DNA from: Streptomyces resistomycificus
GTDB taxonomy: Bacteria > Actinomycetota > Actinomycetes > Streptomycetales > Streptomycetaceae
Assembly: GCF_001514265.1 (NCBI RefSeq)
Contig: NZ_KQ948988.1
Coordinates: 1,185,395 to 1,249,394, forward strand
Direction of reading: 5' to 3'
DNA length: 64,000 nucleotides
How positions within the stretch are numbered: position 1 is the first letter of the stretch; every line of letters begins with the position of its first letter. Of the stretch, positions 36,214 to 47,206 are shown in pieces. The translations under genes and the position numbers were made by a program. The notes under the pieces are model-generated. The model was given only the letters and a program-made list of their open reading frames with translations. It searched no databases and was not told where the DNA came from.

Positions 36214-36842
36214 TGGCCGCCCGCATCGAACACCTCGTCACCTCGGGAACGTTCTCGCTGGACGGCGGCACCTGGGACGTCGACAACAACGTGTGGATCG
36301 TCGGCGACGACACGGAGGCGATCGTCATCGACGCCGCACATGACGCCCAGGCGATCGCCCGAGCCGTCGGCGGACGCACCCTGCGGGCCGTCGTGTGCAC
36401 CCACGCGCACAACGACCACATCGACGCCGCGCCCGAACTCGCGGCGCTCACGGGCGCCCCGGTCCTCCTCCATCCGGACGACCTGCCGCTGTGGAAACAG
36501 ACCCACCCGGACAAGGCGCCGGACGCCGAACTGACCGACGGCCAGAGCATCGCGGTGGCCGGCGTCGAGCTGACCGTGCTGCACACCCCCGGCCACGCCC
36601 CCGGCGCGGTCTGTCTGTACGCGCCTTCTCTCGCGGCGCTCTTCAGTGGCGACACCCTGTTCGCCGGCGGACCGGGGGCCACGGGGCGGTCGTACAGCCA
36701 CTTCCCGACCATCATCGAGTCGATCCGGGACCGGCTGCTGAAGCTGCCGGGCGACACCGTCGTGCACACCGGGCACGGGGAGACGACGACCGTCGCGGCG
36801 GAGGCCCCGCACCTCCAGGACTGGATGGACCGCGGCTTCTGA
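36213..36842 (+). CDS. MBL-fold metallo-hydrolase, probable S-formylmycothiol hydrolase
   Basis: 209 residues with the metallo-beta-lactamase metal motif THAHNDHIDA (HxHxDH), later metal ligands in HTPGHAPGAVCLY, the bridging Asp in LFSGDTLFAGGPGATGRS and a final His in VVHTGHGETTTV. This glyoxalase-II-like protein is routinely paired with mscR in actinobacteria, as here by a one-base overlap, so it is the likely hydrolase of S-formylmycothiol to formate and mycothiol. The activity is inferred from pairing. A broken copy follows mscR copy 2. A strong terminator closes the unit. Confidence 0.88.
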   Translation: MAARIEHLVTSGTFSLDGGTWDVDNNVWIVGDDTEAIVIDAAHDAQAIARAVGGRTLRAVVCTHAHNDHIDAAPELAALTGAPVLLHPDDLPLWKQTHPDKAPDAELTDGQSIAVAGVELTVLHTPGHAPGAVCLYAPSLAALFSGDTLFAGGPGATGRSYSHFPTIIESIRDRLLKLPGDTVVHTGHGETTTVAAEAPHLQDWMDRGF

Positions 36843-36864
36843 CGCCCGTCGGCGCACCCCGCGC

Positions 36865-36909
36865 GCCCGCTGTGTCGGCTCACGATCGCCGTGAGTCGAC
36901 ACAGCGGGC
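36865..36909 (+). terminator. Strong hairpin terminator after mscR-MBL unit
   Basis: 20-bp stem (36865-36884 with 36890-36909) containing one G-T pair, and a 5-nt loop. Confidence 0.85.
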
Positions 36910-36982
36910 TGTAGTTGTCTTATGTGAATCGCGTTTTCCATGACGCAACGCGACGAACGACTCGGAGGAGCCTCGGAACGCC

Positions 36983-37050
36983 TTGACAAGGGTTCTGGGC
37001 GACCTCAAACTAATGTTGCGCTTACCGCAATCCGTTTCGCTATACGCACC
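36983..37050 (+). promoter_or_regulatory. Ferredoxin/reductase promoter with tandem operators
   Basis: -35 TTGACA is at 36983-36988. Operators are at 37015-37031 (GTTGC-GCTTACC-GCAAT) and 37034-37050 (GTTTC-GCTATAC-GCACC), 19 bp apart. They overlap the expected transcription start and lie just before ATG 37059, so bound protein would block initiation or clearance. Confidence 0.75.
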
Positions 37051-37058
37051 GAGGTGTC

Positions 37059-37421
37059 ATGATGATTCCCGCGTGCCGTCTCGAGGATCTCCCGCGAGGC
37101 GAGGCCCACCGGCTCGATGTCGATCCGCCGGTTTCGGTGTTCCACACCGACGACGGCGAACTCTTCGCCATCGACGACACCTGCACCCACCAGGACGCGT
37201 CGCTCGCCGACGGCTGGCTGGAGGGTTGTGAGGTGGAATGCCCGCTGCATGCTTCGAAGTTCGACCTGAGGACCGGCGCGGTCGACTCCCCGCCGGCCAA
37301 GCTTCCGGTGCGGACCCACGAGGTCTTCGTCGAGGACGGCATGGTCTACGTCCGCCTGTCCATGGACGCCCCCAACCTGCCGCCCTGCGTCGCGGCCCGG
37401 CTCGCCGGCGGTCCCGCGTGA
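37059..37421 (+). CDS. Rieske-type [2Fe-2S] ferredoxin
   Basis: 120 residues. The Rieske cluster ligands are clear: TCTHQDASLADGW (Cys-x-His) and VECPLHASKFDLRTG (Cys-x2-His). It belongs to the ferredoxins that pass electrons to ring-hydroxylating-type oxygenases. It overlaps the ferredoxin reductase by four bases, and the oxygenase is the next gene on the strand under its own promoter, giving a complete three-component oxygenase. The second in-frame ATG (37062) could be the start. Confidence 0.92.
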   Translation: MMIPACRLEDLPRGEAHRLDVDPPVSVFHTDDGELFAIDDTCTHQDASLADGWLEGCEVECPLHASKFDLRTGAVDSPPAKLPVRTHEVFVEDGMVYVRLSMDAPNLPPCVAARLAGGPA

Positions 37422-38581
37422 GGACGGTCGCCGTGGTCGGTGCCTCGCTGGCCGGCCTGTCGGCGGCACGCTCGTTGCGGAAGCAGGGATATGACGGGCG
37501 GTTGGTCGTCATCGGCGAGGAGCTTCACCGTCCGTACGACCGGCCGCCGCTGTCCAAGGAGTTCCTCGCCGGCATCCTCGGGGAGGCCGAACTCGCCCTT
37601 GAGTCCGCCGACGAGGACCTGGCGGCGGAGTGGCTGCTCGGCGTCCGTGCGACCGGACTCGACCACACGGAGCGTGCCGTCCGGCTCGCCGACGGCCGGG
37701 AGGTGCGGGCCGACGGCGTCGTCATCGCGACCGGCGCCGCGGCGCGCACCCTCCCCGGCTCCGAGGGTCTGGCCGGAGTCCACACGCTGCGCACCCTGGA
37801 CGACGCCAGGGCCCTGCGCGGCGAACTGGCCGAAGGGGGGAGGCTGGTGGTGATCGGTGGCGGCTTCATCGGAGCCGAGGTCGCCTCCACCGCTCGCGCC
37901 CTCGGTCTGGACGTGACGGTCGTCGAGGCGGCCCCGACACCACTGGCCGGACCACTCGGCGAAGCCATGGGCGCCGTTGTCTCCGGACTGCACACGGACC
38001 ACGGCGTACGGCTGTTGTGCGGTGCGGGCGTCAAGGGGTTGAGCGGGGAAACCCGCGTCGACGCCGTCCTGTTGGAGGATGGCCGCAGCATCCCCGCCGA
38101 CATCGTGGTGGTCGGTGTGGGGGCCCGCCCGTGCGTCGAGTGGCTGGCAGGTTCCGGCATCGCTCTCGACAACGGCGTCAAGTGTGGCGCGGACGGGCGC
38201 ACCAGCCTGGCGGGTGTGGTCGCGGTCGGCGACTGCGCCAACTGGTACGACCCGCGCACGGCGGCCCATCGCCGCGTCGAACACTGGACCGGTGCGCGCG
38301 AGCGCCCCGACGCGGCGGTCGCCACGCTGCTCGCGGGCGGTGCGGTGGAGCCGGGTGCCCCGCGGCCGCCGTACTTCTGGTCCGACCAGTACGGAGTGAA
38401 GATCCAGTTCGCCGGTCACGCGGCCGGAGCGGACAGCGTCACCATCGAGGCGGGTGCCGCGGACGACCGGGACGTCCTGGCCGTATACCGGCGGGCCGGG
38501 CATCCGGTCGCCGTACTCGGGATGAACCAGCCGCGGCTGTTCACGCGCTGGCGCAAGCAGATCGCCTCCACCACGTCTTGA
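37418..38581 (+). CDS. FAD-dependent ferredoxin reductase of Rieske oxygenase
   Basis: 387 residues. Two nucleotide-binding folds are visible: AVVGASLAGLSAARSLR for FAD and LVVIGGGFIGAEVASTARAL for NAD(P)H, plus the FAD-contact motif GVVAVGDCANW and the C-terminal reductase domain of BphA4-like enzymes (PYFWSDQYGVKIQFAGHA). GTG 37418 overlaps the ferredoxin stop by four bases. It supplies electrons from NAD(P)H to the Rieske ferredoxin and so to the oxygenase at 38712. The -35 of the oxygenase promoter overlaps its stop codon. Confidence 0.93.
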   Translation: MRTVAVVGASLAGLSAARSLRKQGYDGRLVVIGEELHRPYDRPPLSKEFLAGILGEAELALESADEDLAAEWLLGVRATGLDHTERAVRLADGREVRADGVVIATGAAARTLPGSEGLAGVHTLRTLDDARALRGELAEGGRLVVIGGGFIGAEVASTARALGLDVTVVEAAPTPLAGPLGEAMGAVVSGLHTDHGVRLLCGAGVKGLSGETRVDAVLLEDGRSIPADIVVVGVGARPCVEWLAGSGIALDNGVKCGADGRTSLAGVVAVGDCANWYDPRTAAHRRVEHWTGARERPDAAVATLLAGGAVEPGAPRPPYFWSDQYGVKIQFAGHAAGADSVTIEAGAADDRDVLAVYRRAGHPVAVLGMNQPRLFTRWRKQIASTTS

Positions 38582-38645
38582 CACCGCCCCGGTGGCAACC
38601 CATGCTGCGGTTGCACATAGCGCGTAGCGTTGCTCTATACACAAC
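38578..38645 (+). promoter_or_regulatory. Rieske oxygenase promoter with tandem operators
   Basis: -35 TTGACA (38578-38583) overlaps the reductase stop codon. Operators are at 38610-38626 (GTTGC-ACATAGC-GCGTA) and 38629-38645 (GTTGC-TCTATAC-ACAAC), 19 bp apart. Confidence 0.75.
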
Positions 38646-38711
38646 GCCTTCCGGAGTGGCTCTTCCCGGCGCGTGAATGACCCCTCCACGACGTACTCCG
38701 AGGAGTTCACC

Positions 38712-39842
38712 GTGACCTCGACCAGCCTGCCGGACAGCCTGATCGCCACCCTCCCCGGTTCCTCCTACACGGACCCCGGGATTTTCGCCCAGGAGCAGGA
38801 GCGCATATTCGAGACCATGTGGTTCTGCGTCGCGCGCGCGTCCGAGCTGACGAAGCCCGGTGCCTTCCGGACCGTCGACGTAGGCCGCGAGAGCATCCTG
38901 GTCACCCGGGCCCGGGACAACTCGATCCGTGCGTACTTCAACGTGTGCCGGCATCGCGGGGCCAAGCTGTGCACCGAGGAGTCCGGCGAGGTCAAGCGGG
39001 CCTTCCAGTGCCCGTACCACGCCTGGACCTACGGCCTGGACGGCAAACTCGTCGCGGCGCCCAACCTCACCAAGATGCCCGACGTGGGCCGTACCGAGTA
39101 CGGCCTGGTGAGCGTGGCCGTGCGCGAATGGCTCGGCTACGTGTGGGTCTGCCTGGCGGAGAATCCGCCCTCCTTCGAGGCGGACGTCATCGGTGACGTC
39201 GTCTCCCGCCTGGGCGACGTCGAGTCGATCGAGCGCTACGGGATCGAGAACCTGTCGGTCGGCAGGCGGATCGTCTATGACGTGAGGGCGAACTGGAAGC
39301 TCATCATCGAGAACTTCATGGAGTGCTATCACTGCGCCACGATCCATCCCGAACTCACCGAGGTGCTGCCGGAGTTCGCGGACGGCTACGCGGCCCAGTA
39401 CTACGTGGGCCACGGTGCCGAGTTCGGTGAGGAGGTCCAGGGCTTCACCATCGACGGATCCGAGGGTCTTGACCGCATTCCCGGGGTCGCCGAGGACCAG
39501 GACCGTCGCTACTACGCCATCACCGTCCGGCCGCAGGTCTTCGTCAACCTCGTGCCCGACCACGTGATCTTCCACCGGATGTACCCGATGGCCCACGACC
39601 GCACGGTCGTCGAGTGCGACTGGCTCTACCTCCCGCACGTCGTGGACGGCGGAAAGGACGTCAGCCGGTCCGTGGAACTCTTCGACCGGGTCAACCGCCA
39701 GGACTTCGACGCCTGCGAACGCACCCAGCCCGGAATGAGCTCCCGGATGTACGCCAAGGGCGGCGTCCTGGTGCCCAGCGAGCACCACATCGGTGCTTTC
39801 CACGACTGGGTGAACGAGCGCCTGGGTACCCCTCGGGGGTGA
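38712..39842 (+). CDS. Rieske non-heme iron oxygenase, copy 1 (GbcA-like N-demethylase)
   Basis: 376 residues from GTG 38712. The Rieske cluster uses Cys79/His81 (NVCRHRGAKLC) and Cys100/His103 (FQCPYHAWTYG). The catalytic iron region is ANWKLIIENFMECYHCATIH. This matches oxygenase subunits that oxidatively demethylate quaternary amines, such as glycine betaine monooxygenase GbcA or stachydrine demethylase, releasing formaldehyde. Setting between a ferredoxin/reductase pair, mscR and a choline dehydrogenase points to glycine betaine. GTG 38712 is chosen over GTG 38673 because GAGGAG precedes it and it aligns with the start of the paralogue at 63710. The end is 1 bp from the convergent IclR gene, with no terminator. 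Confidence 0.88.
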   Translation: MTSTSLPDSLIATLPGSSYTDPGIFAQEQERIFETMWFCVARASELTKPGAFRTVDVGRESILVTRARDNSIRAYFNVCRHRGAKLCTEESGEVKRAFQCPYHAWTYGLDGKLVAAPNLTKMPDVGRTEYGLVSVAVREWLGYVWVCLAENPPSFEADVIGDVVSRLGDVESIERYGIENLSVGRRIVYDVRANWKLIIENFMECYHCATIHPELTEVLPEFADGYAAQYYVGHGAEFGEEVQGFTIDGSEGLDRIPGVAEDQDRRYYAITVRPQVFVNLVPDHVIFHRMYPMAHDRTVVECDWLYLPHVVDGGKDVSRSVELFDRVNRQDFDACERTQPGMSSRMYAKGGVLVPSEHHIGAFHDWVNERLGTPRG

Positions 39843-39843
39843 C

Positions 39844-40641
39844 TCAGCCCAGGTAGCCCATCCGGTGGCTGATCTCCTCGGCGCCCTTGATCAGTACCGG
39901 GGCCAGCTCGCGCATCCGCTCCTCCGTGAACCGGTACGCGGGCCCGGAGGCCGTGACGGCCGCGATGACCTCTCCGTCCCGGTCGAGGACCGGCGCCGCC
40001 ATGGCGTGCAGGCCGAGCTCCAGTTCCTCCTTCGTCCATGCGTAGCCGGCTTCCCGCACCTCGGCGAGGTTCTTCTCGAGCTTGGTCTTCGAGGTGATGG
40101 TGTGCGGCGTGACCTTCTTGAGGCCGGACTCGGCCAGCAGCGCGGCGCGCTCCTTGGTGGGCAGATGTGCCAGCAGTACCTTGCCGCTGGACGTGGCGTG
40201 CAGCGGCGTCAGCTGGCCGACCCAGTTGTGCGCGGTGACCGCTCCCGGGCCGCGTACCTGGTAGAGGTTGATCGCGTAGTGCTCCTGCAGTACGGCGATG
40301 TTGACCGTCTCGCCGAGCTCCTCCGCGAGACGCTCGCACACCGGGCGGCCCTGCTGGGTGATGTCGATACGTCCCGTCACCGCGCCGGCCAGGCGTACGA
40401 TGCCGAAGCCGAGGCGGTACTTGCCGCGTTCCCCCGCCTGCTCCACCAGGCCCCGCGCCTCCAGGGCGCCGAGCAGACGGAACGCGGTCGACTTGTGAAC
40501 CTCGATCTCGGCGGCCACCTCGCTGACGCCCGCCTCGCCGCGCTGGGCCAGGATCTCCAGGACGCTGATGGCGCGGTCGACCGACTGGACTCCACCGGCC
40601 TGCGAATGTGACGTTTCGGTGTCTTGGCTTTGGTTGCTCAC
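39844..40641 (-). CDS. IclR-family regulator, copy 1
   Basis: 265 residues. The N-terminal winged helix-turn-helix (about 20-75: [40 protein letters not shown]) is followed by the IclR effector domain ([37 protein letters not shown], then [17 protein letters not shown]). Its GTG start lies inside an operator of the island's class, so it very likely controls itself and the island. The effector could be choline, betaine or a demethylated product. A paralogue of identical length is at 59908. It is divergent from betA. Confidence 0.92.
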   Translation of the reverse strand: MSNQSQDTETSHSQAGGVQSVDRAISVLEILAQRGEAGVSEVAAEIEVHKSTAFRLLGALEARGLVEQAGERGKYRLGFGIVRLAGAVTGRIDITQQGRPVCERLAEELGETVNIAVLQEHYAINLYQVRGPGAVTAHNWVGQLTPLHATSSGKVLLAHLPTKERAALLAESGLKKVTPHTITSKTKLEKNLAEVREAGYAWTKEELELGLHAMAAPVLDRDGEVIAAVTASGPAYRFTEERMRELAPVLIKGAEEISHRMGYLG

Positions 40642-40668
40642 AACGAAACTATACGCGCAGTAAACAAC
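40633..40668 (-). promoter_or_regulatory. Tandem operators over the IclR copy 1 start codon
   Basis: Read on the minus strand: GTTGT-TTACTGC-GCGTA (40668-40652) and GTTTC-GTTGTGA-GCAAC (40649-40633), 19 bp apart. The second covers the GTG start (40641-40639), as expected for autorepression. No good TTGAC -35 was found. Confidence 0.65.
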
Positions 40669-40672
40669 AGCG

Positions 40673-40742
40673 TTGCAAGTAACGGCACCGAAACGAAGCC
40701 CCACAAGTTGCGTTGTTCGCAACCTGGTGCGTATAGCGCTAC
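40673..40742 (+). promoter_or_regulatory. betA promoter with tandem operators
   Basis: A possible -35 TTGCAA is at 40673-40678. Operators are at 40707-40723 (perfect GTTGC-GTTGTTC-GCAAC) and 40726-40742 (GGTGC-GTATAGC-GCTAC), 19 bp apart. Confidence 0.75.
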
Positions 40743-40791
40743 CGGTACTAGCATGCCTCGCGTATCTACGGCGCGAGCGAGACGAGGCACC

Positions 40792-42462
40792 ATGGCTCCC
40801 CTGCAATACGACTTCGTCATCGTCGGCGGCGGATCGGCCGGCAGCGCACTGGCGAACAGACTCTCCGCGGACCCGGCGAACCGGGTGCTGGTACTGGAGG
40901 CCGGCCGTTCCGACCATCCGTGGGATGTGTTCATCCAGATGCCCGCGGCGCTGACCTACCCGATCGGCAGCCGGTTCTACGACTGGAAGTACGAGTCCGA
41001 GCCCGAACCCCACATGGGGGGCCGGCGCATCTACCACGCGCGCGGCAAGGTGCTGGGCGGCTCCAGCAGCATCAACGGCATGATCTTCCAGCGCGGCAAC
41101 CCCATGGACTACGAGCGGTGGGCGGCCGACCCCGGCATGGAGACCTGGGACTACGCGCACTGTCTGCCGTACTTCCGGCGGATGGAGAACTGTCTGGCAG
41201 CCGACCCGGACGACGAGTTCCGCGGCCACGACGGCCCCCTCGTCCTCGAACGTGGTCCGGCGACCAACCCGCTCTTCGGCGCCTTCCTCAAGGCCACCGA
41301 GGAAGCGGGCTACCCGCCCACCGACGACGTGAACGGCTATCGGCAGGAAGGCTTCGCCAGGTTCGACCGCAACGTCCACCGCGGACGTCGCCTGTCGGCC
41401 TCGAAGGCGTACCTCAAGCCCGCCATGAAGCGGCCGAACCTCACCGTCAGGACCCGTGCCCTCGTCACGCGCGTCCTCTTCGAGGGCAAGCGTGCCGTCG
41501 GCGTCGAGTACCGGCGCGGCCGCGGCGCGCTCCAGCAGGTCCGCGCCAGGGAAGTCATCCTCTGCGGCGGTGCCATCAACTCCCCACAGCTGCTCCAGCT
41601 CTCCGGCGTCGGCAACGCCGAGGAACTGCGCGCCCTGGGTGTCGACGTCGTCCACGACCTCCCGGGCGTCGGCGAGAACATGCAGGACCACCTGGAGGTG
41701 TACGTCCAGTACGCCTGCAGGCAACCCGTCTCCATGCAGCCGTACATGGCGAAGTGGCGCGCCCCCTTCATCGGGCTGCAGTGGCTCTTCCGCAAGGGCC
41801 CGGCCGCCACCAACCACTTCGAGGCCGGCGGCTTCGCCCGCAGCAACGAGGAGGTGGACTACCCCAATCTGATGTTCCACTTCCTGCCGGTCGCCGTCCG
41901 CTACGACGGCTCCTCACCGTCCGGCGGTCACGGCTACCAGGTGCACGTCGGCCCCATGTACTCCGACGCCATCGGCTCGGTGAAGATCAAGAGCAGGGAC
42001 CCGCGCGAGCACCCCGCGTTGCGCTTCAACTACCTCTCCACCGAGCAGGACCGCCGCGAATGGGTCGAGGCGATCCGCGTGACCCGCAAGCTCCTCGACC
42101 AGCCCGCGCTCGCCGCTTACAACGGCGGGGAGATCTCGCCGGGGCCCAAGGTGGAGACGGACGAGGAGATCCTCGCCTGGGTCGCGAAGGAGGGGGAGAC
42201 CGCCCTGCATCCGTCCTGCACCTGCAAGATGGGCACCGACGAGATGTCCGTCGTCGACCCCACCAGCATGCGCGTGCACGGGGTGGACGGCCTGCGCGTC
42301 GTGGACGCGTCGGTGATGCCGTACGTCACCAACGGCAACATCTACGCCCCCGTGATGATGATCGCCGAGAAGGCCGCCGACCTGATCCTCGACAAGAAGC
42401 CGCCGGAGCCGTCCAAGGCGGCGTTCTACCGCCACCGTGACGCCCGGAAGCAGGACGGGTAG
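40792..42462 (+). CDS. betA: Choline dehydrogenase-like GMC oxidoreductase
   Basis: 556 residues of the GMC flavoprotein family. N-terminal FAD motif [21 protein letters not shown] signature 1 [20 protein letters not shown], signature 2 [16 protein letters not shown], and C-terminal active-site region [20 protein letters not shown] with [20 protein letters not shown]. Length and these motifs match BetA, which oxidises choline to betaine aldehyde. The betaine aldehyde dehydrogenase gene is 2.2 kb away under the same operator type. ATG 40792 has GAGG before it. A related amino-alcohol could be the substrate, but context favours choline. Confidence 0.88.
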   Translation: MAPLQYDFVIVGGGSAGSALANRLSADPANRVLVLEAGRSDHPWDVFIQMPAALTYPIGSRFYDWKYESEPEPHMGGRRIYHARGKVLGGSSSINGMIFQRGNPMDYERWAADPGMETWDYAHCLPYFRRMENCLAADPDDEFRGHDGPLVLERGPATNPLFGAFLKATEEAGYPPTDDVNGYRQEGFARFDRNVHRGRRLSASKAYLKPAMKRPNLTVRTRALVTRVLFEGKRAVGVEYRRGRGALQQVRAREVILCGGAINSPQLLQLSGVGNAEELRALGVDVVHDLPGVGENMQDHLEVYVQYACRQPVSMQPYMAKWRAPFIGLQWLFRKGPAATNHFEAGGFARSNEEVDYPNLMFHFLPVAVRYDGSSPSGGHGYQVHVGPMYSDAIGSVKIKSRDPREHPALRFNYLSTEQDRREWVEAIRVTRKLLDQPALAAYNGGEISPGPKVETDEEILAWVAKEGETALHPSCTCKMGTDEMSVVDPTSMRVHGVDGLRVVDASVMPYVTNGNIYAPVMMIAEKAADLILDKKPPEPSKAAFYRHRDARKQDG

Positions 42463-42469
42463 GCAGGCC

Positions 42470-43306
42470 TTGGGTGTCACGGGGTTGAGGACGTTGCTGG
42501 AGAGCGTCCGCTACGAGGTGCTGCCCGGGAAGGCGACCGAGGACAAGGTCCTCGCCCATGTCCCGCGTGACGTCGTCGTCACCGTGACGGCGTCGCCGGT
42601 CAAGGGCCTGGAACCGACGCTCGACCTCGCCGGCCGGCTCGCGGCGCACGGTTACCGGGTCGTCCCGCACGTCCCGGCGCGGCTCCTGCGGGATGATCTG
42701 CACCTGAAGGAGGTCGCGGGCCGGCTCCGCGAGGCGGGCGTGGACGACGTCTTCGTCCCGGCCGGCGACGCCGACCCGCCGGCCGGGGCCTATGACGGGG
42801 CACTGCCGGTGCTGCGCAGGCTGAGCGAGCTGGGCAGGCCCTTCGCGCACGTCGGCGTCACCGGCTACCCCGAGAGCCATCCCCTCATCCACGACGACGT
42901 CACCGTCCAGGCGATGTGGGACAAGCGTGAGCACGCCACGTACATCGTGAGCAACCTCTGCTTCGACCCGCGGCTGCTGGGGGAGTGGATCGTTCGCATC
43001 CGGCGCCGGGATGTCACCCTGCCGGTCCATGTGGGCATCGCGGGGCCCGTGCAGCGCGCGAAACTGCTGGCGATGGCCACGAAGATCGGGGTGGGGGAGT
43101 CGACACGCTTCCTGACGAGGCACGCCTCGTGGTTCGTGCGTTTCGCGGCCCCCGGAGGGTATGCCCCCGAAAGGCTGCTGTCCCACAGCGAGGGGGCGCT
43201 CTGCGCACCTTCGGCAGGGGTGGCCGGTCTGCACCTGTTCACGTTCAACCAGATCGCGGAAACGGAGCGGTGGCGCCGAGCGCTGCTGGACCGGCTCGGC
43301 GGCTGA
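42470..43306 (+). CDS. Methylenetetrahydrofolate reductase-like protein
   Basis: 278 residues of the MetF TIM-barrel family: RYEVLPGKATEDKVLAHVPR, VVVTVTASPVKGLEPTLDLA, VTGYPESHPLI, IVSNLCFDPRLLGEWIVRIR, LPVHVGIAGPVQRAKLLAMA, and a C-terminal GLHLFTFNQIAETERWR. Classical MetF reduces 5,10-methylene-THF to 5-methyl-THF with NADH and FAD. The protein is divergent from housekeeping MetF, so it may serve catabolism, for example running methyl-THF oxidation in reverse. TTG 42470, eight bases after the betA stop, has GGTAGG six bases upstream; the two genes form an operon. No gene was found between 43307 and the terminator. Confidence 0.75.
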   Translation: MGVTGLRTLLESVRYEVLPGKATEDKVLAHVPRDVVVTVTASPVKGLEPTLDLAGRLAAHGYRVVPHVPARLLRDDLHLKEVAGRLREAGVDDVFVPAGDADPPAGAYDGALPVLRRLSELGRPFAHVGVTGYPESHPLIHDDVTVQAMWDKREHATYIVSNLCFDPRLLGEWIVRIRRRDVTLPVHVGIAGPVQRAKLLAMATKIGVGESTRFLTRHASWFVRFAAPGGYAPERLLSHSEGALCAPSAGVAGLHLFTFNQIAETERWRRALLDRLGG

Positions 43307-43442
43307 ACCGGGAGAAGGGCGGCGACCGGTACCGACGGGAAGCCGATTTCGTCCAGGGGATGCCCGGCTGCGGACCGTGCGAGAAGACAGACCAGCGGTA
43401 CACCGACGAGATCCAGGGCCACTGTGACGGGATCGGCGTCGC

Positions 43443-43516
43443 ATGCTCGTCTGCCGGGGCGAGGACGAGCATACGAGCCGTATACGACAGGGCGGGACCA
43501 GGAATCCGGTCCCGCC
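43443..43516. terminator. Two hairpins between convergent MetF-like and purU genes
   Basis: First hairpin: 9-bp stem (43443-43451 with 43464-43472). Second: perfect 9-bp GGCGGGACC/GGTCCCGCC stem (43491-43499 with 43508-43516), 8-nt loop. The second is the likely bidirectional terminator. Confidence 0.7.
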
Positions 43517-43532
43517 CCCCGGTGGGCGCGGC

Positions 43533-44414
43533 TCAGCGGAAGACCACCGTGCGGTTGTCGTCCACCATCACGCGGCTCTCGCTGTGCCACTTCACCGCGT
43601 GCGCGAGCACCTGCGCCTCCACATCCCGCCCGACCGTGACCAGGTCGCCGGGGTCCAGCGAGTGGTCCACCCGGACCACGTCCTGCTCGATGATCTGGCC
43701 CTCGTCCAGGTCCGGTGTCACATAGTGCGCCGTCGCGCCGATGAGCTTGACGCCGCGCTGGTAGGCCTGCTCGTAGGGGCGCGCGCCCTTGAAACTGGGG
43801 AGGAACGAGTGGTGGATGTTGATGGCGCGCCCCTCCAGCTGCTTGCACAGGTCGTCGGAGAGGACCTGCATGTAGCGGGCCAGTACCACCAGGTCGATGT
43901 TCAGTTCACGCACGAGCTCCAGCAGCCGTGCCTCGGCTTCGGGCTTCGTCTCCTTGGTCACCGGGATGTGGTGGAAGGGGATGCCGTACGTCTCCGCGAG
44001 CCCCTCGAAGTCCCGGTGATTGGAGACGATCGCGGGGATCTCGATGTTGAGGCTGCCGGTTCGCCGACGGAAGAGCAGGTCGTTGAGGCAGTGGCCGAAC
44101 TTGGACACCATGATCAGCGTCCGGATCGGCGTGGCCGCGTCGTTCAGGGTCCAAGAGATGCCGTAGGCCTGGGCCACGGGACCGAACCGGTAACGCAGAC
44201 TTTCCAGATCGGCGTCCGGATCGGAAACGTCGAAGTGGACCCTCATGAAGAAACGACCCTGAAGTCGCTCGTCGAACTGCTGGCTTTCCAGGATGTTGCC
44301 GGAGTTCCTGACGAGGAAGCCGCTCACGGCGTGGACCAGTCCGGTGCTGTCCGGACAGGAGAGGGTGAGGACATACTCACGGCCAGGATGCGGTCGAGGG
44401 AACTTGGGGGACAC
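43533..44414 (-). CDS. purU: Formyltetrahydrofolate deformylase
   Basis: 293 residues. An N-terminal ACT domain (YVLTLSCPDSTGLVHAVSGF, IRTLIMVSKFGHCLNDLL) precedes a formyltransferase-fold domain with NHRDFEGLAETYGIPFHHI, ARYMQVLS and the catalytic segment INIHHSFLPSFKGARPYEQA. PurU hydrolyses 10-formyl-THF to formate and THF, recycling free THF when demethylation floods the folate pool. This is a typical partner of sarcosine/dimethylglycine oxidases, which produce methylene-THF. GTG 44414 has GGAGG six bases before it. Its promoter carries the island operators. Confidence 0.95.
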   Translation of the reverse strand: MSPKFPRPHPGREYVLTLSCPDSTGLVHAVSGFLVRNSGNILESQQFDERLQGRFFMRVHFDVSDPDADLESLRYRFGPVAQAYGISWTLNDAATPIRTLIMVSKFGHCLNDLLFRRRTGSLNIEIPAIVSNHRDFEGLAETYGIPFHHIPVTKETKPEAEARLLELVRELNIDLVVLARYMQVLSDDLCKQLEGRAINIHHSFLPSFKGARPYEQAYQRGVKLIGATAHYVTPDLDEGQIIEQDVVRVDHSLDPGDLVTVGRDVEAQVLAHAVKWHSESRVMVDDNRTVVFR

Positions 44415-44427
44415 GTCGGCCTCCGTC

Positions 44428-44492
44428 GGTGCGTATTGCACAACATGGTGAGCGATACGCAACATCGTCGGCTTGTCGCCGCTTGCGGTCAA
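44428..44492 (-). promoter_or_regulatory. purU promoter with tandem operators
   Basis: On the minus strand: -35 TTGACC (44492-44487), then operators GTTGC-GTATCGC-TCACC (44463-44447) and GTTGT-GCAATAC-GCACC (44444-44428), 19 bp apart. Confidence 0.75.
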
Positions 44493-44541
44493 GGGTGGTC
44501 GTGCAAGTGATCGGATGGCCGAATCGTCATCGGTCAACCCC

Positions 44542-44606
44542 TTGACGTCTGTCTGGCCATTCGCCAGGGTGTTCCACCACAAGCAATCGGGTGCACGATG
44601 CGCAAC
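44542..44606 (+). promoter_or_regulatory. betB promoter with tandem operators
   Basis: -35 TTGACG is at 44542-44547. Operators are at 44571-44587 (GTTCC-ACCACAA-GCAAT) and 44590-44606 (GGTGC-ACGATGC-GCAAC), 19 bp apart. Degenerate arms but identical geometry. Confidence 0.65.
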
Positions 44607-44630
44607 GACTTCAGTTGAAAGGCTCGGCGC

Positions 44631-47205
<2,575 letters not shown>

Positions 47206-47206
<1 letters not shown>

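Noticed and set aside
43307..43480. Possible small ORF with GCGPCEKTDQRYTDEIQ
   Set aside because: It looks briefly protein-like, but there is no ribosome site or family match, and it runs into two hairpins between convergent genes.
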